NCBI GenBank assembly: GCA_028284935.1
Contig: JANQQQ010000039.1
Location: 124,001 to 188,000 of the forward strand
From: Croceivirga sp.
GTDB taxonomy: Bacteria > Bacteroidota > Bacteroidia > Flavobacteriales > Flavobacteriaceae
Length of the DNA stretch: 64,000 nucleotides
Direction of reading: 5' to 3'
Part shown: positions 22,805 to 32,751 of the stretch, one piece after another
Position numbering within the stretch: the first letter of the stretch is position 1
Layout of the letters: the number at the start of each line of letters is the position of its first letter
Made by a program: the position numbers and the translations under genes
The notes under the pieces: generated by a model
Told to the model about the DNA's origin: nothing
The model's input: the letters and a program-made list of their open reading frames with translations, nothing else
Databases searched by the model: none

Positions 22805-24275
22805 AGACAATCCCATCTTTAATGGTATATTTTACACCACCCACTCGAACAACTTTGTTTTCTTCGGTCAGTCTAATAGCTCCCGTTCCATACAGTACCT
22901 TCAAATTTCTTAGGGGATTTTCCTCAACAATGACAAAATCGGCCAGTTTTCCAATAGCCACAGTGCCAATTTGATCGGCTACCCCTAAAGCTTCGGCACC
23001 ATTCAAAGTTGATGAACGAATTACTTCCAAAGGATGAAAGCCAGCTTCCCTCAATAATTCCATTTCCCTTATGTAAGCGAAACCATATAACTGAAAAATA
23101 AAACCTGAATCTGACCCTGTGGTCACACGACCTCCACGATTTTTATATTCGTTGATAAAGGTCATCCAAAGCTGATAGTTCTTTTTCCAAGCAACTTCCT
23201 GTTCGGTGCCCCAGTCATGCCAATAGGAACCATGGCTTATTTTACTGGGCTGGTAGAATTCCCAAAGTGAAGGAAGGGTATAGTCCTCATGCCATTCTGC
23301 GCGTCTGGCCCTGTGCAGGTCTCGGCTCGCTTCGTAAATATTAAAAGTGGGATCAATGGTAAAATCCAACTCAATTAATTCATTCATTACCTTATTCCAA
23401 TGTTCTGAATAAGGTTTAGCGGCTTGTTCCCAAAGTTTTCCGGCTTCCTCAAATCTGTGCTGTTCATTTTGATAATTGTAATCCAACGGATAGTCTTGTA
23501 CTGTTCTTTCATCAAACAAGGCCTCAGGGAGTCCATACCAATGTTCCATGGTAGTCAGTCCAGCTCTCGCGGAATGGAGCACGTTCCAACGGGCAACATC
23601 CATTTGGGCATGGTGACAAGCAGAACGGAGTCCCAATTTTTTGTTTTCGTCCAAGGCCGCTGCCATGATTTCAGGGGGAGCACCAAAAAACTTAATCCCA
23701 TTGGCACCCTTTTTGGCGTTTTCCCTGACCCATTCCCTTGCCCTTTCGGGAGTATTTAGGGGTTTGTCACTAGCTTGACCAAATACGGTGTGGGTGAAGA
23801 TTCTAGGGGCGATGATGCTGTTTTCAACACTTTTTTTCCTTAAATCCTTGGACCAGCCCAGGCCGCGTCCACCAACTTCCCTTACGGTGGTAACACCATG
23901 CGCCATCCAAAGCTTAAAAACATAATCATAGTCCGCTCCTTGAGACACCCCTCCAATATGCGCATGCATATCAATAAATCCCGGCAAAAGATACATACCT
24001 GTGCAATCCAATTCCTTGCCTCCAGGTTGAAGCTGTGGTCTTTTGGAATTGTCAATTTCCACGCCCGGATAGCCCACGACTTGTATATCCACAATTCTAT
24101 CATTTTCCACGACAATGTCAATAGGCCCCCTAGGTGGGGCTCCATTGCCATTGATGAGGGTAACACCCCTAATGATCAATTGCGAAAACGGGCCTTCCCG
24201 CTGGTCATCTTGGGAATGGACTTTTATTGTTAAAAGAAGTACCGTAAAAAAGAACAGTATTTTTTTCATAAGCAT
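22710..24275 (-). CDS. Exported amidohydrolase family protein
   Basis: This 521-residue metal-dependent hydrolase of the amidohydrolase superfamily (imidazolonepropionase/prolidase-like) has a signal peptide 'MKKILFFFTVLLLTIKVHSQ'. Core marks are 'GMYLLPGFIDMHAHIGG' with the HxH metal pair, 'HGVTTVREVGG', 'ACHHAQMDVAR', 'TTMEHWYG', 'TTGSDSGF' with the metal Asp, and 'IGKLADFVIVEENPL'. The substrate is unknown; exported dipeptidase or cyclic-amide hydrolase roles are typical. The ATG at 24275 begins two bases after the M14 gene's stop; 24269 (MKK) is equally good. Its last roughly 30 codons overlap an antisense small ORF. Confidence 0.88.
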   Translation of the reverse strand: MLMKKILFFFTVLLLTIKVHSQDDQREGPFSQLIIRGVTLINGNGAPPRGPIDIVVENDRIVDIQVVGYPGVEIDNSKRPQLQPGGKELDCTGMYLLPGFIDMHAHIGGVSQGADYDYVFKLWMAHGVTTVREVGGRGLGWSKDLRKKSVENSIIAPRIFTHTVFGQASDKPLNTPERAREWVRENAKKGANGIKFFGAPPEIMAAALDENKKLGLRSACHHAQMDVARWNVLHSARAGLTTMEHWYGLPEALFDERTVQDYPLDYNYQNEQHRFEEAGKLWEQAAKPYSEHWNKVMNELIELDFTIDPTFNIYEASRDLHRARRAEWHEDYTLPSLWEFYQPSKISHGSYWHDWGTEQEVAWKKNYQLWMTFINEYKNRGGRVTTGSDSGFIFQLYGFAYIREMELLREAGFHPLEVIRSSTLNGAEALGVADQIGTVAIGKLADFVIVEENPLRNLKVLYGTGAIRLTEENKVVRVGGVKYTIKDGIVFNAKKLLQDVKTIVANQKQKSKYSIKQPGID

Positions 24276-24276
24276 A

Positions 24277-26790
24277 TCACTCCGGTATTCTGATTTTATT
24301 CCCAAGGAAAATGGCGTTGAGGAACAGTCTATTGGTACCGTACCAAGAACCTCTAAAATTAGGGTTGTCCGCGAACATGATGATACGACCTCCCCCTAAT
24401 TTACTCACTATTAGGGACGCGGAATGGTTCAGGAACTCCTCCGTATTCCTTTTAGTAATAAATCCATCGACAAGTGCATTTTTGGAGTATTGCGCCACGG
24501 TAGAATACTCATTTTTACTGGGTTTTAACCAAATAGTATTGTTTTTGTACACAGGAATTTGTTTATCCCGATATCCAAATGCCAATGGATGGGTTACATC
24601 CAAATCGACATTTAGAATAATTCCACCAACGCGTTCTTTGCCAATATTTTCTGGAGCATCAACATAGGATTTTCTTTCCGCTACTTTTGAGGAGTCTTTT
24701 TCGGATTTTACCAGCTTTTCCTTGACCCACTTCTTATCAATAACCCATTTGGAAGTACTGCCAATAGTAATCAGCGTATTTCCTTTGCTTACCCAATCCT
24801 TTATTTTTTGTTGTTGTTTATCGGTCAAATTATATCGTCCAGAAACCATGACCAAGGTGTTGTATTTGTCAAAATTTGCCCTATTGAAGTTGCGCATAGG
24901 TATTTTAGTGATGGGCATATGGACTCGGGTATCCAAAAGATGCCATACCTCGCCAGCTTCGTAGGAACGTACCCCATTACCAATAAGCATAGCGGCCTTG
25001 GGTTTGGTTATGGGGCTAACATAACGGCTACCCAAATCAATTCCTTTGGCATTGTAGCCCGTTTTTACGGAATATACAGGAACTTGATACTTGTTTTGGG
25101 CCTTTTGGACCCATTTAAAAACATCCTCCGTATTCTTTTTTTGAAGTGATACTGGAACTACCAAAGCTCCGTAATTAAATGTTTTTTCCCCAACAGTTGT
25201 TTTGGCCGTAAATGGTTTAAAGGAACTTGAAACCTTGATTTCGTTGGTTTGAAGAAAATTCAATACTGCAGGGGCATTATAATCGTCATAATCGATGATG
25301 TACGCATAATCTGTTTTTTGAACCGGAGTCACCGAGACCAAATCCTTGGTGGACGTAACTTTTTCGCCAAGGCTAAGATTGGTAACGGGTTTGTACTTCA
25401 TATTATAAAAATTGGCTACGGACCATGCCGAAGCATCATAATACACACTATCCCGATATTTGTTGTAGGTTTCAAAAAAGGTTTGTACCATCCGGTACTG
25501 CGGTTGGTTGGTTGGAACCACATAGGAGCTATTCGCTTTGTAAATATCGACCTTGTGCAACAGTAGCTTGTCTATAAACGCCTTCACCCGATTCTTATCG
25601 TGGTCATCGTTAAAGGAATACCCCTTAATCCGACTCTTAGCCGCATTCCCTAATGCGCTTTTAAAAAAATCCTGTTGATATTTTCTAAGGTAGGCTTTGT
25701 TTTCCACTGCAGCTTTGACCGTTGCCATACCCGAAACATATTGATTTCTTATGGTAAAGGGGAAGGTGATTTCCCCAAAAGCGGTTTTTTGGACATGTCC
25801 CCTAGAACTTGCTTGTTCAAATAAAAGGGCAAGCGCACCTTGGAGATCGGGATAGGAGGAACCGTAACCAGGATACGTACCGTCAAATACCTCTTTGGTG
25901 AAATAGAAAGAACCAATGCTGTCCAAAGCTTGGGCAAAATAATCTCCGAATAGATTGTTTAAATCCACGTAGTTTTCCTTTGGCATAATAGGATCTAGGG
26001 AAGCATTGTCCTTCATGGGCTCAAAGAAATAGGAACTTTGGGTGCCCATTTCGTGAAAGTCCGTTACTACGTTGGGGTACCATTCATGGTACCATTTTAG
26101 TTTTCCACGACTCTCGGGGTGTATGCCCAACAACCAATCCCTGTTGAGGTCGAACCAGTAATGATTTGTCCTGCCCCCCGGCCAGTATTCGTTATGTTCG
26201 GCATCTTGGGGATCCGATACCAGTGGGTTACCTTGATACATATTGGCCCATTGCGTATGTCTATCGCGTCCGTCCGGATTTAGTGTAGGGTCAATCATTA
26301 TGACCGATTTGTCTATATAGTTCAGGATTTCAGGGTTATTTGAAGCAGTAAACGTATAAGCGGTCAATAATGCTGCTTCTGAGGTAGAGGGTTCGTTGCC
26401 ATGTACGCTATACCCCTGATTAATGAAAATGGGCACTTCGTCATAATTGGAAACTGATTTGGTCGGGTCTACAAAAGCCAAATGATCCTGTTTTATATTT
26501 TCCAGATTTTGAAGGTTTTCCGGGGAGGAAATGGTCAACATAATTAGTTTTCTACCCTCATAGGTTTTACCGTATTCATAAATGGTAGCCCTATTCGAGA
26601 CTTCGGCCAATTTGGTCATGTAGGCAACAATGAGGTCATGCCTTGTATGCCGTTCCCCGATATCATATCCAAGAAATTCGGCTGGGGAGGGAATACTTTC
26701 ATTAAATGGATGGAACTTTTTGTAAAAATAATCTTGAGCGGATAGGCTAGTACCCAGAAATAGTACAGCCAGAATAATTTTTTTGAACAT
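24277..26790 (-). CDS. M14 family zinc carboxypeptidase, exported
   Basis: This 837-residue secreted metallopeptidase has signal peptide residues 1-19 (cut at SLSAQ/D). The catalytic domain has H130-x-x-E133 in 'YSVHGNEPST', 'NPDGRDRHTQW', the substrate-binding 'DLNRDW' Arg and the third zinc ligand H246 in 'VTDFHEMGTQSS'. After about residue 400 come a long domain and a glutamine amidotransferase-like fold near the C-terminus ('AMLIGNGVRSYEAGEVWHLL', 'NTLVMVSGRY', 'GNTLITIGS'). This arrangement is common in Bacteroidota and probably serves protein scavenging. It forms an operon with the amidohydrolase, suggesting stepwise peptide breakdown. Confidence 0.92.
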   Translation of the reverse strand: MFKKIILAVLFLGTSLSAQDYFYKKFHPFNESIPSPAEFLGYDIGERHTRHDLIVAYMTKLAEVSNRATIYEYGKTYEGRKLIMLTISSPENLQNLENIKQDHLAFVDPTKSVSNYDEVPIFINQGYSVHGNEPSTSEAALLTAYTFTASNNPEILNYIDKSVIMIDPTLNPDGRDRHTQWANMYQGNPLVSDPQDAEHNEYWPGGRTNHYWFDLNRDWLLGIHPESRGKLKWYHEWYPNVVTDFHEMGTQSSYFFEPMKDNASLDPIMPKENYVDLNNLFGDYFAQALDSIGSFYFTKEVFDGTYPGYGSSYPDLQGALALLFEQASSRGHVQKTAFGEITFPFTIRNQYVSGMATVKAAVENKAYLRKYQQDFFKSALGNAAKSRIKGYSFNDDHDKNRVKAFIDKLLLHKVDIYKANSSYVVPTNQPQYRMVQTFFETYNKYRDSVYYDASAWSVANFYNMKYKPVTNLSLGEKVTSTKDLVSVTPVQKTDYAYIIDYDDYNAPAVLNFLQTNEIKVSSSFKPFTAKTTVGEKTFNYGALVVPVSLQKKNTEDVFKWVQKAQNKYQVPVYSVKTGYNAKGIDLGSRYVSPITKPKAAMLIGNGVRSYEAGEVWHLLDTRVHMPITKIPMRNFNRANFDKYNTLVMVSGRYNLTDKQQQKIKDWVSKGNTLITIGSTSKWVIDKKWVKEKLVKSEKDSSKVAERKSYVDAPENIGKERVGGIILNVDLDVTHPLAFGYRDKQIPVYKNNTIWLKPSKNEYSTVAQYSKNALVDGFITKRNTEEFLNHSASLIVSKLGGGRIIMFADNPNFRGSWYGTNRLFLNAIFLGNKIRIPE

Positions 26791-26836
26791 GTAAGAATTT
26801 GATTGAATTAGTCCCTTTAAAGATAGGGGAAAGCGA

Positions 26837-27712
26837 TTAATCCACCGAACTGAATTCTTCTATCACTTCCTCAAAATTAATTTGGTAGTAGGTGCCATTG
26901 GCTTCAATATCCCTTTCAATGGTCCCCCTCAGTTGTCGAGCAAGGTTATGAATGAGTTTAAGGCCCAGTGATTTTGTCGTTTTAGGGTTGACATCATCAG
27001 GAAATCCAATTCCGTTGTCACCCAAATACATTTCGTAGGTATTCGCTCCCTTTTTGGCAAGATGGATCCTTATTTCTCCTTTGGCATTTCCTGGAATACC
27101 ATATTTTAAGGCATTGGTAATGGTCTCGTTGATGACGAGCCCTAAAGGAATTACGGTATCGATACTCAACTTATAATCACCTATATCCAAGTCAGTGGTT
27201 ATATTGTGTTCATTTCCTTTAACACTACGAATCAAATATTTGCAGAGTTCCTCAACATAGGGCTTAAGCTCTATTTTAGAGGTGTAATCATCCCGCTTAT
27301 ATAGCATTTCATGTACCATTGACATGGAAACCACCCTATGTTGGCTACTTTTAATGATGCCCGCTATCTTGGCATCGGCCACACTTCGCGATTGTAGGCT
27401 CAAAAGACTTGAAACGGTCTGTAGATTGTTCTTAACCCTGTGGTGTACTTCCTTTAAAAGGGTTTCCTTTTCCTTAAGTTTTGCTTCAAGCCCGGAATTT
27501 ACATGTGTTGTGCCATATACCTTTCTTAGATATAAAGCATTGATTAAAAACAAAATAGACAAAAGAGTGACCACAGTGATAATTGTCCAATGAAAATATC
27601 TTGACCAACAATAAACGGCCAAAACAAAAGTTAAGGTGGAAGCTATGTAGTTCAAGACCTCCACCCATTGATTTTTGTTGGCATACTTTTTCTCTGAGGA
27701 TAGGTCACTCAT
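26837..27712 (-). CDS. Sensor histidine kinase (HisKA_2 type)
   Basis: This 291-residue membrane kinase has two spans near residues 20-36 and 42-62, with almost no periplasmic loop, so it may sense something in or at the membrane. The H-box is 'LLKEVHHRVKNNLQTV' (His90/91), the HisKA_2 form. The ATPase domain has the N-box 'INETITNALKYG', the 'GDNGIGFPDD' G1 box and 'SLGLKLIHNLARQL'. No response regulator gene is adjacent; it lies between secA and the M14 gene. HisKA_2 kinases often signal to response regulators encoded elsewhere. Confidence 0.88.
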   Translation of the reverse strand: MSDLSSEKKYANKNQWVEVLNYIASTLTFVLAVYCWSRYFHWTIITVVTLLSILFLINALYLRKVYGTTHVNSGLEAKLKEKETLLKEVHHRVKNNLQTVSSLLSLQSRSVADAKIAGIIKSSQHRVVSMSMVHEMLYKRDDYTSKIELKPYVEELCKYLIRSVKGNEHNITTDLDIGDYKLSIDTVIPLGLVINETITNALKYGIPGNAKGEIRIHLAKKGANTYEMYLGDNGIGFPDDVNPKTTKSLGLKLIHNLARQLRGTIERDIEANGTYYQINFEEVIEEFSSVD

Positions 27713-27811
27713 TCATTAGTGGTTAGGACTAATTCATTGGTCAGAAGACCGTTAAAACTAGGAGTTAAGGGGTGTTCTAATAGTAAAACTAACTATGTTT
27801 TTGAACATAAT

Positions 27812-27841
27812 CAAAAAAGGTAACCGAATTCTGGCTACCTT
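27812..27841 (-). terminator. Rho-independent terminator after secA
   Basis: On the minus strand AAGGTAGCC and GGTTACCTT pair with one G-U wobble around a 7-base loop and are followed by a T-run (the A's at 27813-27818). It lies about 28 bases past the secA stop. Confidence 0.7.
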
Positions 27842-27869
27842 AAATTAACATTTATATGTCCCTTACAAA

Positions 27870-30800
27870 TTATTCGTCCATCAACACCCATTCCCCTTTA
27901 TTGATTAAGGGTTCTGCTTGTTTATATTTTACGGTCTTGCTCTCCCCGGACATCACGTTTTTGATGGTCACGCGTTCGTTACGTCCTATTTTTGGACGCT
28001 CACGTACAATGGTTTCCGTCTTTTGGGGACGTTGGCCTTGAGTTTGGCCTGCTGCCCTGTTCTGGGCCGCAAGCTCATCACTGTTTGGAATTTCCTCCTT
28101 GGTGGTCCTTAGTTTTTCCTTAGGTCTTCGTACGGTTCTTGCTTCCCTAATTTGATTGGTGTTCTCCGACGGCAATTCCCCTTTGAATAAAAAGGAAATG
28201 ACCTCTTTGTTCACTTTATCAATCATACTTTTGAAAAGTTCGAATGCTTCAAACTTGTAGATAAGCAAGGGGTCTTTTTGTTCATGAACGGCCAACTGAA
28301 CGGATTGTTTTAACTCATCCATTTTCCTGAGATGGGTCTTCCAAGAATCGTCAATAATAGCCAAGGAGATATTCTTCTCGAAATCGTTGACCAACTGCTT
28401 TCCCCCGCTTTCGTAAGCTTCTTGCAGATTGGTAACTACATTTAAGGTTTTTACCCCGTCCGTAAAGGGAACAACAATGCGCTCGAATTTATCGGATTGG
28501 TTTTCATACACGTTTTTTATGACCGGAAAGGCGGTTTCAGCACTACGTTCCACTTTACTTTGGTAATGGTCATAGGCTATTTTATAAACGTTTCCGGCGA
28601 TATCTTGGAAATTCATGGACTTAAATTCTCCCTCATTGATAGGTGATGTGATGGAAAAATACTTGATGAGTTCAAATTCAAAGTTTTTGAAATCATCCGC
28701 CATTTTGTTGGTCTCTGCAATTACCTCACAGGTGTCATAGACCATGTTGGCGATGTCCACCTTTAACCGCTCTCCTTGCAGGGCGTGTCGCCGACGTTTG
28801 TAGACCACTTCGCGTTGGGCGTTCATCACATCATCGTACTCCAATAGACGCTTACGGATGCCAAAGTTATTTTCCTCCACTTTTTTCTGGGCCCGTTCAA
28901 TGGACTTGGTCATCATGGAATGTTGGATGACCTCTCCTTCCTCCAATCCCATACGGTCCATCATTTTGGCCACGCGTTCCGATCCAAACAATCGCATAAG
29001 GTTGTCCTCAAGGGAAACATAGAATTGTGAACTACCTGGATCACCTTGTCGTCCAGAGCGCCCCCTTAGCTGCCTATCCACCCTTCGGGAGTCGTGTCTT
29101 TCGGTACCTACAATGGCTAAACCCCCTGCTTTTTTGACTTCGTCACTCAATTTTATATCCGTTCCCCGACCGGCCATGTTTGTAGCAATTGTTACCACCC
29201 CGGCATTTCCCGCTTCGGCTACAATATCCGCTTCTTTCTTGTGCAGCTTTGCATTGAGCACATTATGCGTAATTTTGCGAACGCTTAACAGTTTGGAAAG
29301 TAACTCCGAAATCTCAACTGAAGTAGTACCAATTAGAACGGGACGCCCAGCTTTGGAAAGAGCTGTTACCTCTTCGATGATGGCATTATACTTTTCCCGC
29401 TTTGTTTTGTAGATCAAATCATTGCGGTCATCTCTAGCAATGGGCCTATTGGTGGGTATTTCTACCACATCCAACTTATAGATTTCCCAAAATTCACCGG
29501 CTTCCGTTACCGCGGTGCCCGTCATCCCCGCCAACTTATTATACATTCTAAAGTAGTTCTGAAGCGTGATGGTAGCAAAGGTCTGGGTAAGTGCCTCAAT
29601 CTTTACATTTTCCTTGGCTTCAATAGCTTGGTGCAATCCATCAGAATAGCGCCGCCCGTCCATAATTCGACCGGTTTGCTCATCCACTATCATGACCTTA
29701 TTGTCCATGACCACGTATTCCACATCCTTTTCGAACAGCGTATAGGCCTTTAGTAACTGGCTCATGGTATGGATGCGTTCACTTTTTACCGCGAATTCCT
29801 TGAAGAGTTCTTCCTTAAGCTCCGCCTCCTTTTCAATGTCGAGTCCTTGTTTTTCGATTTGAGCTATTTCCCCTCCGATATCAGGCATTACAAAGAAATC
29901 CTTGTCCTGTTCCCCCGAAATGTAATCAACCCCTTTATCGGTGAGTTCTATTTGATTGTTCTTTTCGTCAATGGTAAACAATAGGTCTTCATCCACTTTG
30001 GGCATTTCCCTATTGTTGTCCTGCATGTAGAAGTTTTCCGTTTTTTGGAGTAATTGTTTGACACCTTCCTCGCTCAAAAACTTAATTAACGCCTTGTTTT
30101 TTGGTAGTCCTCTATGGACTCGAAGTAATAAGAATCCCCCTTCTTTCGTATCCCCCTCCTTGATCAACTTTTTTGCTTCCGCCAACACACCGGTGAGATG
30201 TTGCCTTTGCTTCTGAACAATATCCGATACCTTGGGCCTAAGTTCATTAAATTCATGTCGATCCCCTTCAGGCACGGGTCCTGAAATAATCAATGGTGTT
30301 CTGGCATCATCTATCAACACGGAATCCACCTCATCTACGATGGCATAATGATGCGGCCGTTGTACCAAATCCTTAGGGGTATGGGCCATATTATCGCGCA
30401 GATAGTCAAAACCAAATTCATTATTGGTACCATAAGTAATATCAGAGTTGTAGGCTTTCCTTCGACCATCTGAATTAGGTTGGTGCTTATCAATACAGTC
30501 CACGGAAAGTCCATGGAACTCAAATATGGGTCCCATCCAAGCACTGTCCCTTTTGGCCAGATAATCATTTACGGTTACAAGATGGGCTCCTTTACCGGAA
30601 AGCGCATTGAGATAGAGTGGCAGCGTGGCTACAAGGGTTTTACCTTCCCCTGTCTGCATCTCGGCAATTTTACCTTGGTGTAGGGCAATGCCACCGATCA
30701 ACTGCACATCATAATGGACCATATCCCAGGTTACTTCCTTTCCTGCGGCGTCCCATGAGTTCTGCCAAATGGCACTATCCCCCTCAAGAGTAACGTATTC

Positions 30801-31232
30801 GGCATTCCCGGAAAGCGCGCGGTCAAACTCCGTTGCTTTTACGGTTAGCGTCTCATTGTTGGCAAAACGTTTTGCGGTCTCTTTTACTACGGCAAAAGCT
30901 TCTGGAAGAATTTCATTAAGGGTGTCTTCAGAGATTTTATAGGCCTCTTCATTCAGCTTATCGATTTCAGCGTAGATTTCCTCATTACGGTCAATATCGG
31001 AAGAAGTTTCTACTTCTTGTTTCAGGGATTCAATCTTTTCATTTATCGAAGCACAGTTTTCCTGAATCTTTGCCTTAAACGCTATTGTTTTCTCTCGTAA
31101 TTCATCGTGGGAGAGCCCTTCCAATTCTGTTTCAAAGGACGTTATCTTTTTGACCAAAGGTTGCAGTGCCTTTACATCTTTTTCGGATTTATCTCCAACA
31201 AAAACCTTTAGTACAGAGTTTATAATGCTCAT
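27870..31232 (-). CDS. secA: Protein translocase ATPase SecA
   Basis: SecA is the motor of SecYEG export. Visible are the Walker A '[15 protein letters not shown]', '[14 protein letters not shown]'-type block ('[14 protein letters not shown]'), Walker B '[18 protein letters not shown]', the NBD2 '[15 protein letters not shown]', '[15 protein letters not shown]', '[17 protein letters not shown]' and the helical scaffold. The 1120 residues exceed the roughly 900 of proteobacterial SecA because of an insertion around residues 320-430 ('[14 protein letters not shown]' onward). The C-terminus ends '[19 protein letters not shown]' with no CxCx8CH/C zinc motif, as is usual in Bacteroidota. It is followed by a terminator. 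Confidence 0.97.
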   Translation of the reverse strand: MSIINSVLKVFVGDKSEKDVKALQPLVKKITSFETELEGLSHDELREKTIAFKAKIQENCASINEKIESLKQEVETSSDIDRNEEIYAEIDKLNEEAYKISEDTLNEILPEAFAVVKETAKRFANNETLTVKATEFDRALSGNAEYVTLEGDSAIWQNSWDAAGKEVTWDMVHYDVQLIGGIALHQGKIAEMQTGEGKTLVATLPLYLNALSGKGAHLVTVNDYLAKRDSAWMGPIFEFHGLSVDCIDKHQPNSDGRRKAYNSDITYGTNNEFGFDYLRDNMAHTPKDLVQRPHHYAIVDEVDSVLIDDARTPLIISGPVPEGDRHEFNELRPKVSDIVQKQRQHLTGVLAEAKKLIKEGDTKEGGFLLLRVHRGLPKNKALIKFLSEEGVKQLLQKTENFYMQDNNREMPKVDEDLLFTIDEKNNQIELTDKGVDYISGEQDKDFFVMPDIGGEIAQIEKQGLDIEKEAELKEELFKEFAVKSERIHTMSQLLKAYTLFEKDVEYVVMDNKVMIVDEQTGRIMDGRRYSDGLHQAIEAKENVKIEALTQTFATITLQNYFRMYNKLAGMTGTAVTEAGEFWEIYKLDVVEIPTNRPIARDDRNDLIYKTKREKYNAIIEEVTALSKAGRPVLIGTTSVEISELLSKLLSVRKITHNVLNAKLHKKEADIVAEAGNAGVVTIATNMAGRGTDIKLSDEVKKAGGLAIVGTERHDSRRVDRQLRGRSGRQGDPGSSQFYVSLEDNLMRLFGSERVAKMMDRMGLEEGEVIQHSMMTKSIERAQKKVEENNFGIRKRLLEYDDVMNAQREVVYKRRRHALQGERLKVDIANMVYDTCEVIAETNKMADDFKNFEFELIKYFSITSPINEGEFKSMNFQDIAGNVYKIAYDHYQSKVERSAETAFPVIKNVYENQSDKFERIVVPFTDGVKTLNVVTNLQEAYESGGKQLVNDFEKNISLAIIDDSWKTHLRKMDELKQSVQLAVHEQKDPLLIYKFEAFELFKSMIDKVNKEVISFLFKGELPSENTNQIREARTVRRPKEKLRTTKEEIPNSDELAAQNRAAGQTQGQRPQKTETIVRERPKIGRNERVTIKNVMSGESKTVKYKQAEPLINKGEWVLMDE

Positions 31233-31316
31233 GGGAATTCTTTCCTATATGTTGTCAAAAGCCGTTCCGAAGTGAAAACGGCAAAAAATGTTTTGATTGG
31301 GCTGCCAAAATTACAC

Positions 31317-31342
31317 AAAAAAAGCCTCAATAAAGAGGCTTT
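31317..31342 (-). terminator. Rho-independent terminator after the DUF2795 gene
   Basis: On the minus strand AAAGCCTC and GAGGCTTT form an 8-base stem with a 6-base loop, followed by a T-run (A's at 31317-31323). It lies between the DUF2795 gene and secA, separating their transcription. Confidence 0.85.
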
Positions 31343-31365
31343 GATATGTTGTTAACAGGGTGTAT

Positions 31366-31590
31366 TTAGTATTCATCCTCGTTCCAGAGGTAGTCTTCCT
31401 CGGTAGGATAATCTGGCCAAATCTCCTCGATGGATTCATAGATTTCCCCACCTTCTTCCTCCATGGATTGTAAGTTCTCAACAACTTCCAAAGGAGCTCC
31501 GGTACGAATGGCATAGTCAATCAATTCGTCTTTGGTGGCTGGCCATGGCGCATCACTCAAATAGGAAGCTAATTCTAATGTCCAGTACAT
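31366..31590 (-). CDS. DUF2795 domain protein
   Basis: This 74-residue soluble, acidic protein begins MYWTLELASYLSDAPWPATK and continues 'DELIDYAIRTGAPLEVVENL', the DUF2795 helical pattern, with an acidic aromatic tail ('WPDYPTEEDYLWNEDEY'). The function is unknown. It stands as its own unit with a promoter at 31618-31648 and a terminator at 31317-31342, which suggests strong, independent expression. Similar genes lie next to secA in related genomes as far as I recall. Confidence 0.85.
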   Translation of the reverse strand: MYWTLELASYLSDAPWPATKDELIDYAIRTGAPLEVVENLQSMEEEGGEIYESIEEIWPDYPTEEDYLWNEDEY

Positions 31591-31617
31591 AGCAATGGTT
31601 TGATTTTAAAATTTTTG

Positions 31618-31648
31618 CAAAAATAGTTTTTCAACGCAATCTGCCAAG
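31618..31648 (-). promoter_or_regulatory. Promoter of the DUF2795 gene
   Basis: On the minus strand CTTG (31645-31648), a 19-base spacer and TATTTTTG (31618-31625) approximate TTTG-N19-TAnnTTTG. The ATG lies at 31590, giving a leader of about 20 bases. Confidence 0.55.
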
Positions 31649-31714
31649 TAAAAACTCAGATAATTCCAATTTATTTTCAGGAGTTCATTTTTCATTGAAA
31701 AAAAACACGAAAAA

Positions 31715-32278
31715 TCAATCCAATTTCTCGGGGATCCATTTCACCTCCTTGGCATTCAAGTCCTTTGACAATTTCCGTGCCAGGACAAATAAGTAGTCCG
31801 AAAGACGGTTAATATACGCCAATACGGTATCTGGTAATGGCGCTTCATCATGCAGGAGGGCTATCATTCGTTCCGCTCTTCTGCAAATGGTTCTCGCTAC
31901 ATGACAGTATGACACCGTAGTATGGCCGCCCGGAAGAATGAAATGGGTCATAGGGGGAAGCTCGTCGTTCATGGTATCAATCTCTTGTTCCAACAAGTTG
32001 CTGTCCATTTCGCTGATCCTTGGAATTTTTAAACGATTGTCTTTGGTAGGCTCTGTGGCCAATATGGCTCCTAACGTGAACAGTTTATCTTGAATTTGAG
32101 TCAATACATTTTGATAACGGTCATTAATTTCTTGATCCCGTATCAATCCCAACCATGAGTTAAGCTCGTCCAATGTGCCGTAACTTTCAATACGAATATG
32201 GTGCTTGGGAACCCGTTTTCCCGTAAAGAGGGCTGTAGTCCCCTTATCCCCAGTTTTGGTGTAAATTTTCAATGACAA
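31715..32278 (-). CDS. ATP:cob(I)alamin adenosyltransferase, PduO type
   Basis: This 187-residue enzyme makes adenosylcobalamin from cob(I)alamin and ATP. The N-terminal ATP-binding 'KIYTKTGDKGTTALFTGKRV' and 'SYGTLDELNSWLGL' are diagnostic. Later, 'HFILPGGHTTVSYCHVARTICRRAER' (split: HFILPGGHTTVSYCH, VARTICRRAER) carries the conserved Arg/Glu, and 'YINRLSDYLFVLAR' is the last helix. Two in-frame TTG codons (32278 and 32272) are the only reasonable starts; the second gives the more usual MKIYTKTGDKG. It supplies the cofactor for methylmalonyl-CoA mutase, whose GTPase partner MeaB is also in the window. Confidence 0.93.
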   Translation of the reverse strand: MSLKIYTKTGDKGTTALFTGKRVPKHHIRIESYGTLDELNSWLGLIRDQEINDRYQNVLTQIQDKLFTLGAILATEPTKDNRLKIPRISEMDSNLLEQEIDTMNDELPPMTHFILPGGHTTVSYCHVARTICRRAERMIALLHDEAPLPDTVLAYINRLSDYLFVLARKLSKDLNAKEVKWIPEKLD

Positions 32279-32348
32279 AAAATAAATACGAAGATAAGTT
32301 TGATTATGGAACTATTCAAGATAATGGGAAGTAACTGTTTTTCCTTTC

Positions 32349-32516
32349 TTAAAAGGGGGCATTCTTGGTATAGGACTTTTCCTTGCAAAAGAACCGTGAA
32401 CTTCTTTTTCGAATCCTGCTCCTTCGCGTAAATATCCCGGCAACAACAAAAAGCAAGCATACTGCACCTATAATCAAGGATAGTTCTAATATCAAGGTAT
32501 ATTTAGAAGGCTCCAT
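32349..32516 (-). CDS. Small single-span membrane protein (55 aa)
   Basis: This is a short ORF beginning MEPSKYTLILELSLIIGAVC with one hydrophobic span (about residues 7-29) and a strongly basic tail ('RRSRIRKRSSRFFCKEK'), implying the N-terminus outside and the tail in the cytosol. It lies 70 bases upstream of the cobalamin adenosyltransferase gene in the same direction. No family is recognised. The membrane topology and the matching ORF at 32584-32718 support it, but no codon statistics were computed. Confidence 0.5.
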   Translation of the reverse strand: MEPSKYTLILELSLIIGAVCLLFVVAGIFTRRSRIRKRSSRFFCKEKSYTKNAPF

Positions 32517-32583
32517 TTTCTCCCGGTTTTCTTAAATATACAAAATTTAAAAATTTTGCCACTACCTATTACTTAATTACCCA

Positions 32584-32718
32584 CTACTCTTCATGCCTTC
32601 GTTTCCCTTCCATAAATTTTCGGGATTTTCGTCTTTTGTTGCCACGCCTGTTATTGAACAACACCACAAAATAGACCAGGGCCAGAACTCCCAAAATGAT
32701 GTAGATTGTATAATTCAT
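32584..32718 (-). CDS. Small single-span membrane protein (44 aa)
   Basis: This is a 44-residue ORF: an N-terminal span 'YTIYIILGVLALVYFVVLF' followed by 'NNRRGNKRRKSRKFMEGKR', a very basic cytosolic tail. It starts 33 bases downstream of the methyltransferase-like gene's stop in the same direction and precedes a second membrane mini-protein of the same design. Function unknown. Together the two fill most of what would otherwise be a 473-base empty stretch. Confidence 0.5.
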   Translation of the reverse strand: MNYTIYIILGVLALVYFVVLFNNRRGNKRRKSRKFMEGKRRHEE

Positions 32719-32751
32719 TTGTTGATCAAATTCTTTCTTAAAATTACTTTA

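Noticed and set aside
24270-24305. Possible frameshift or fusion between the M14 peptidase and the amidohydrolase
   Set aside because: Both proteins are complete with their own signal peptide and stop; the frames merely adjoin in an operon.
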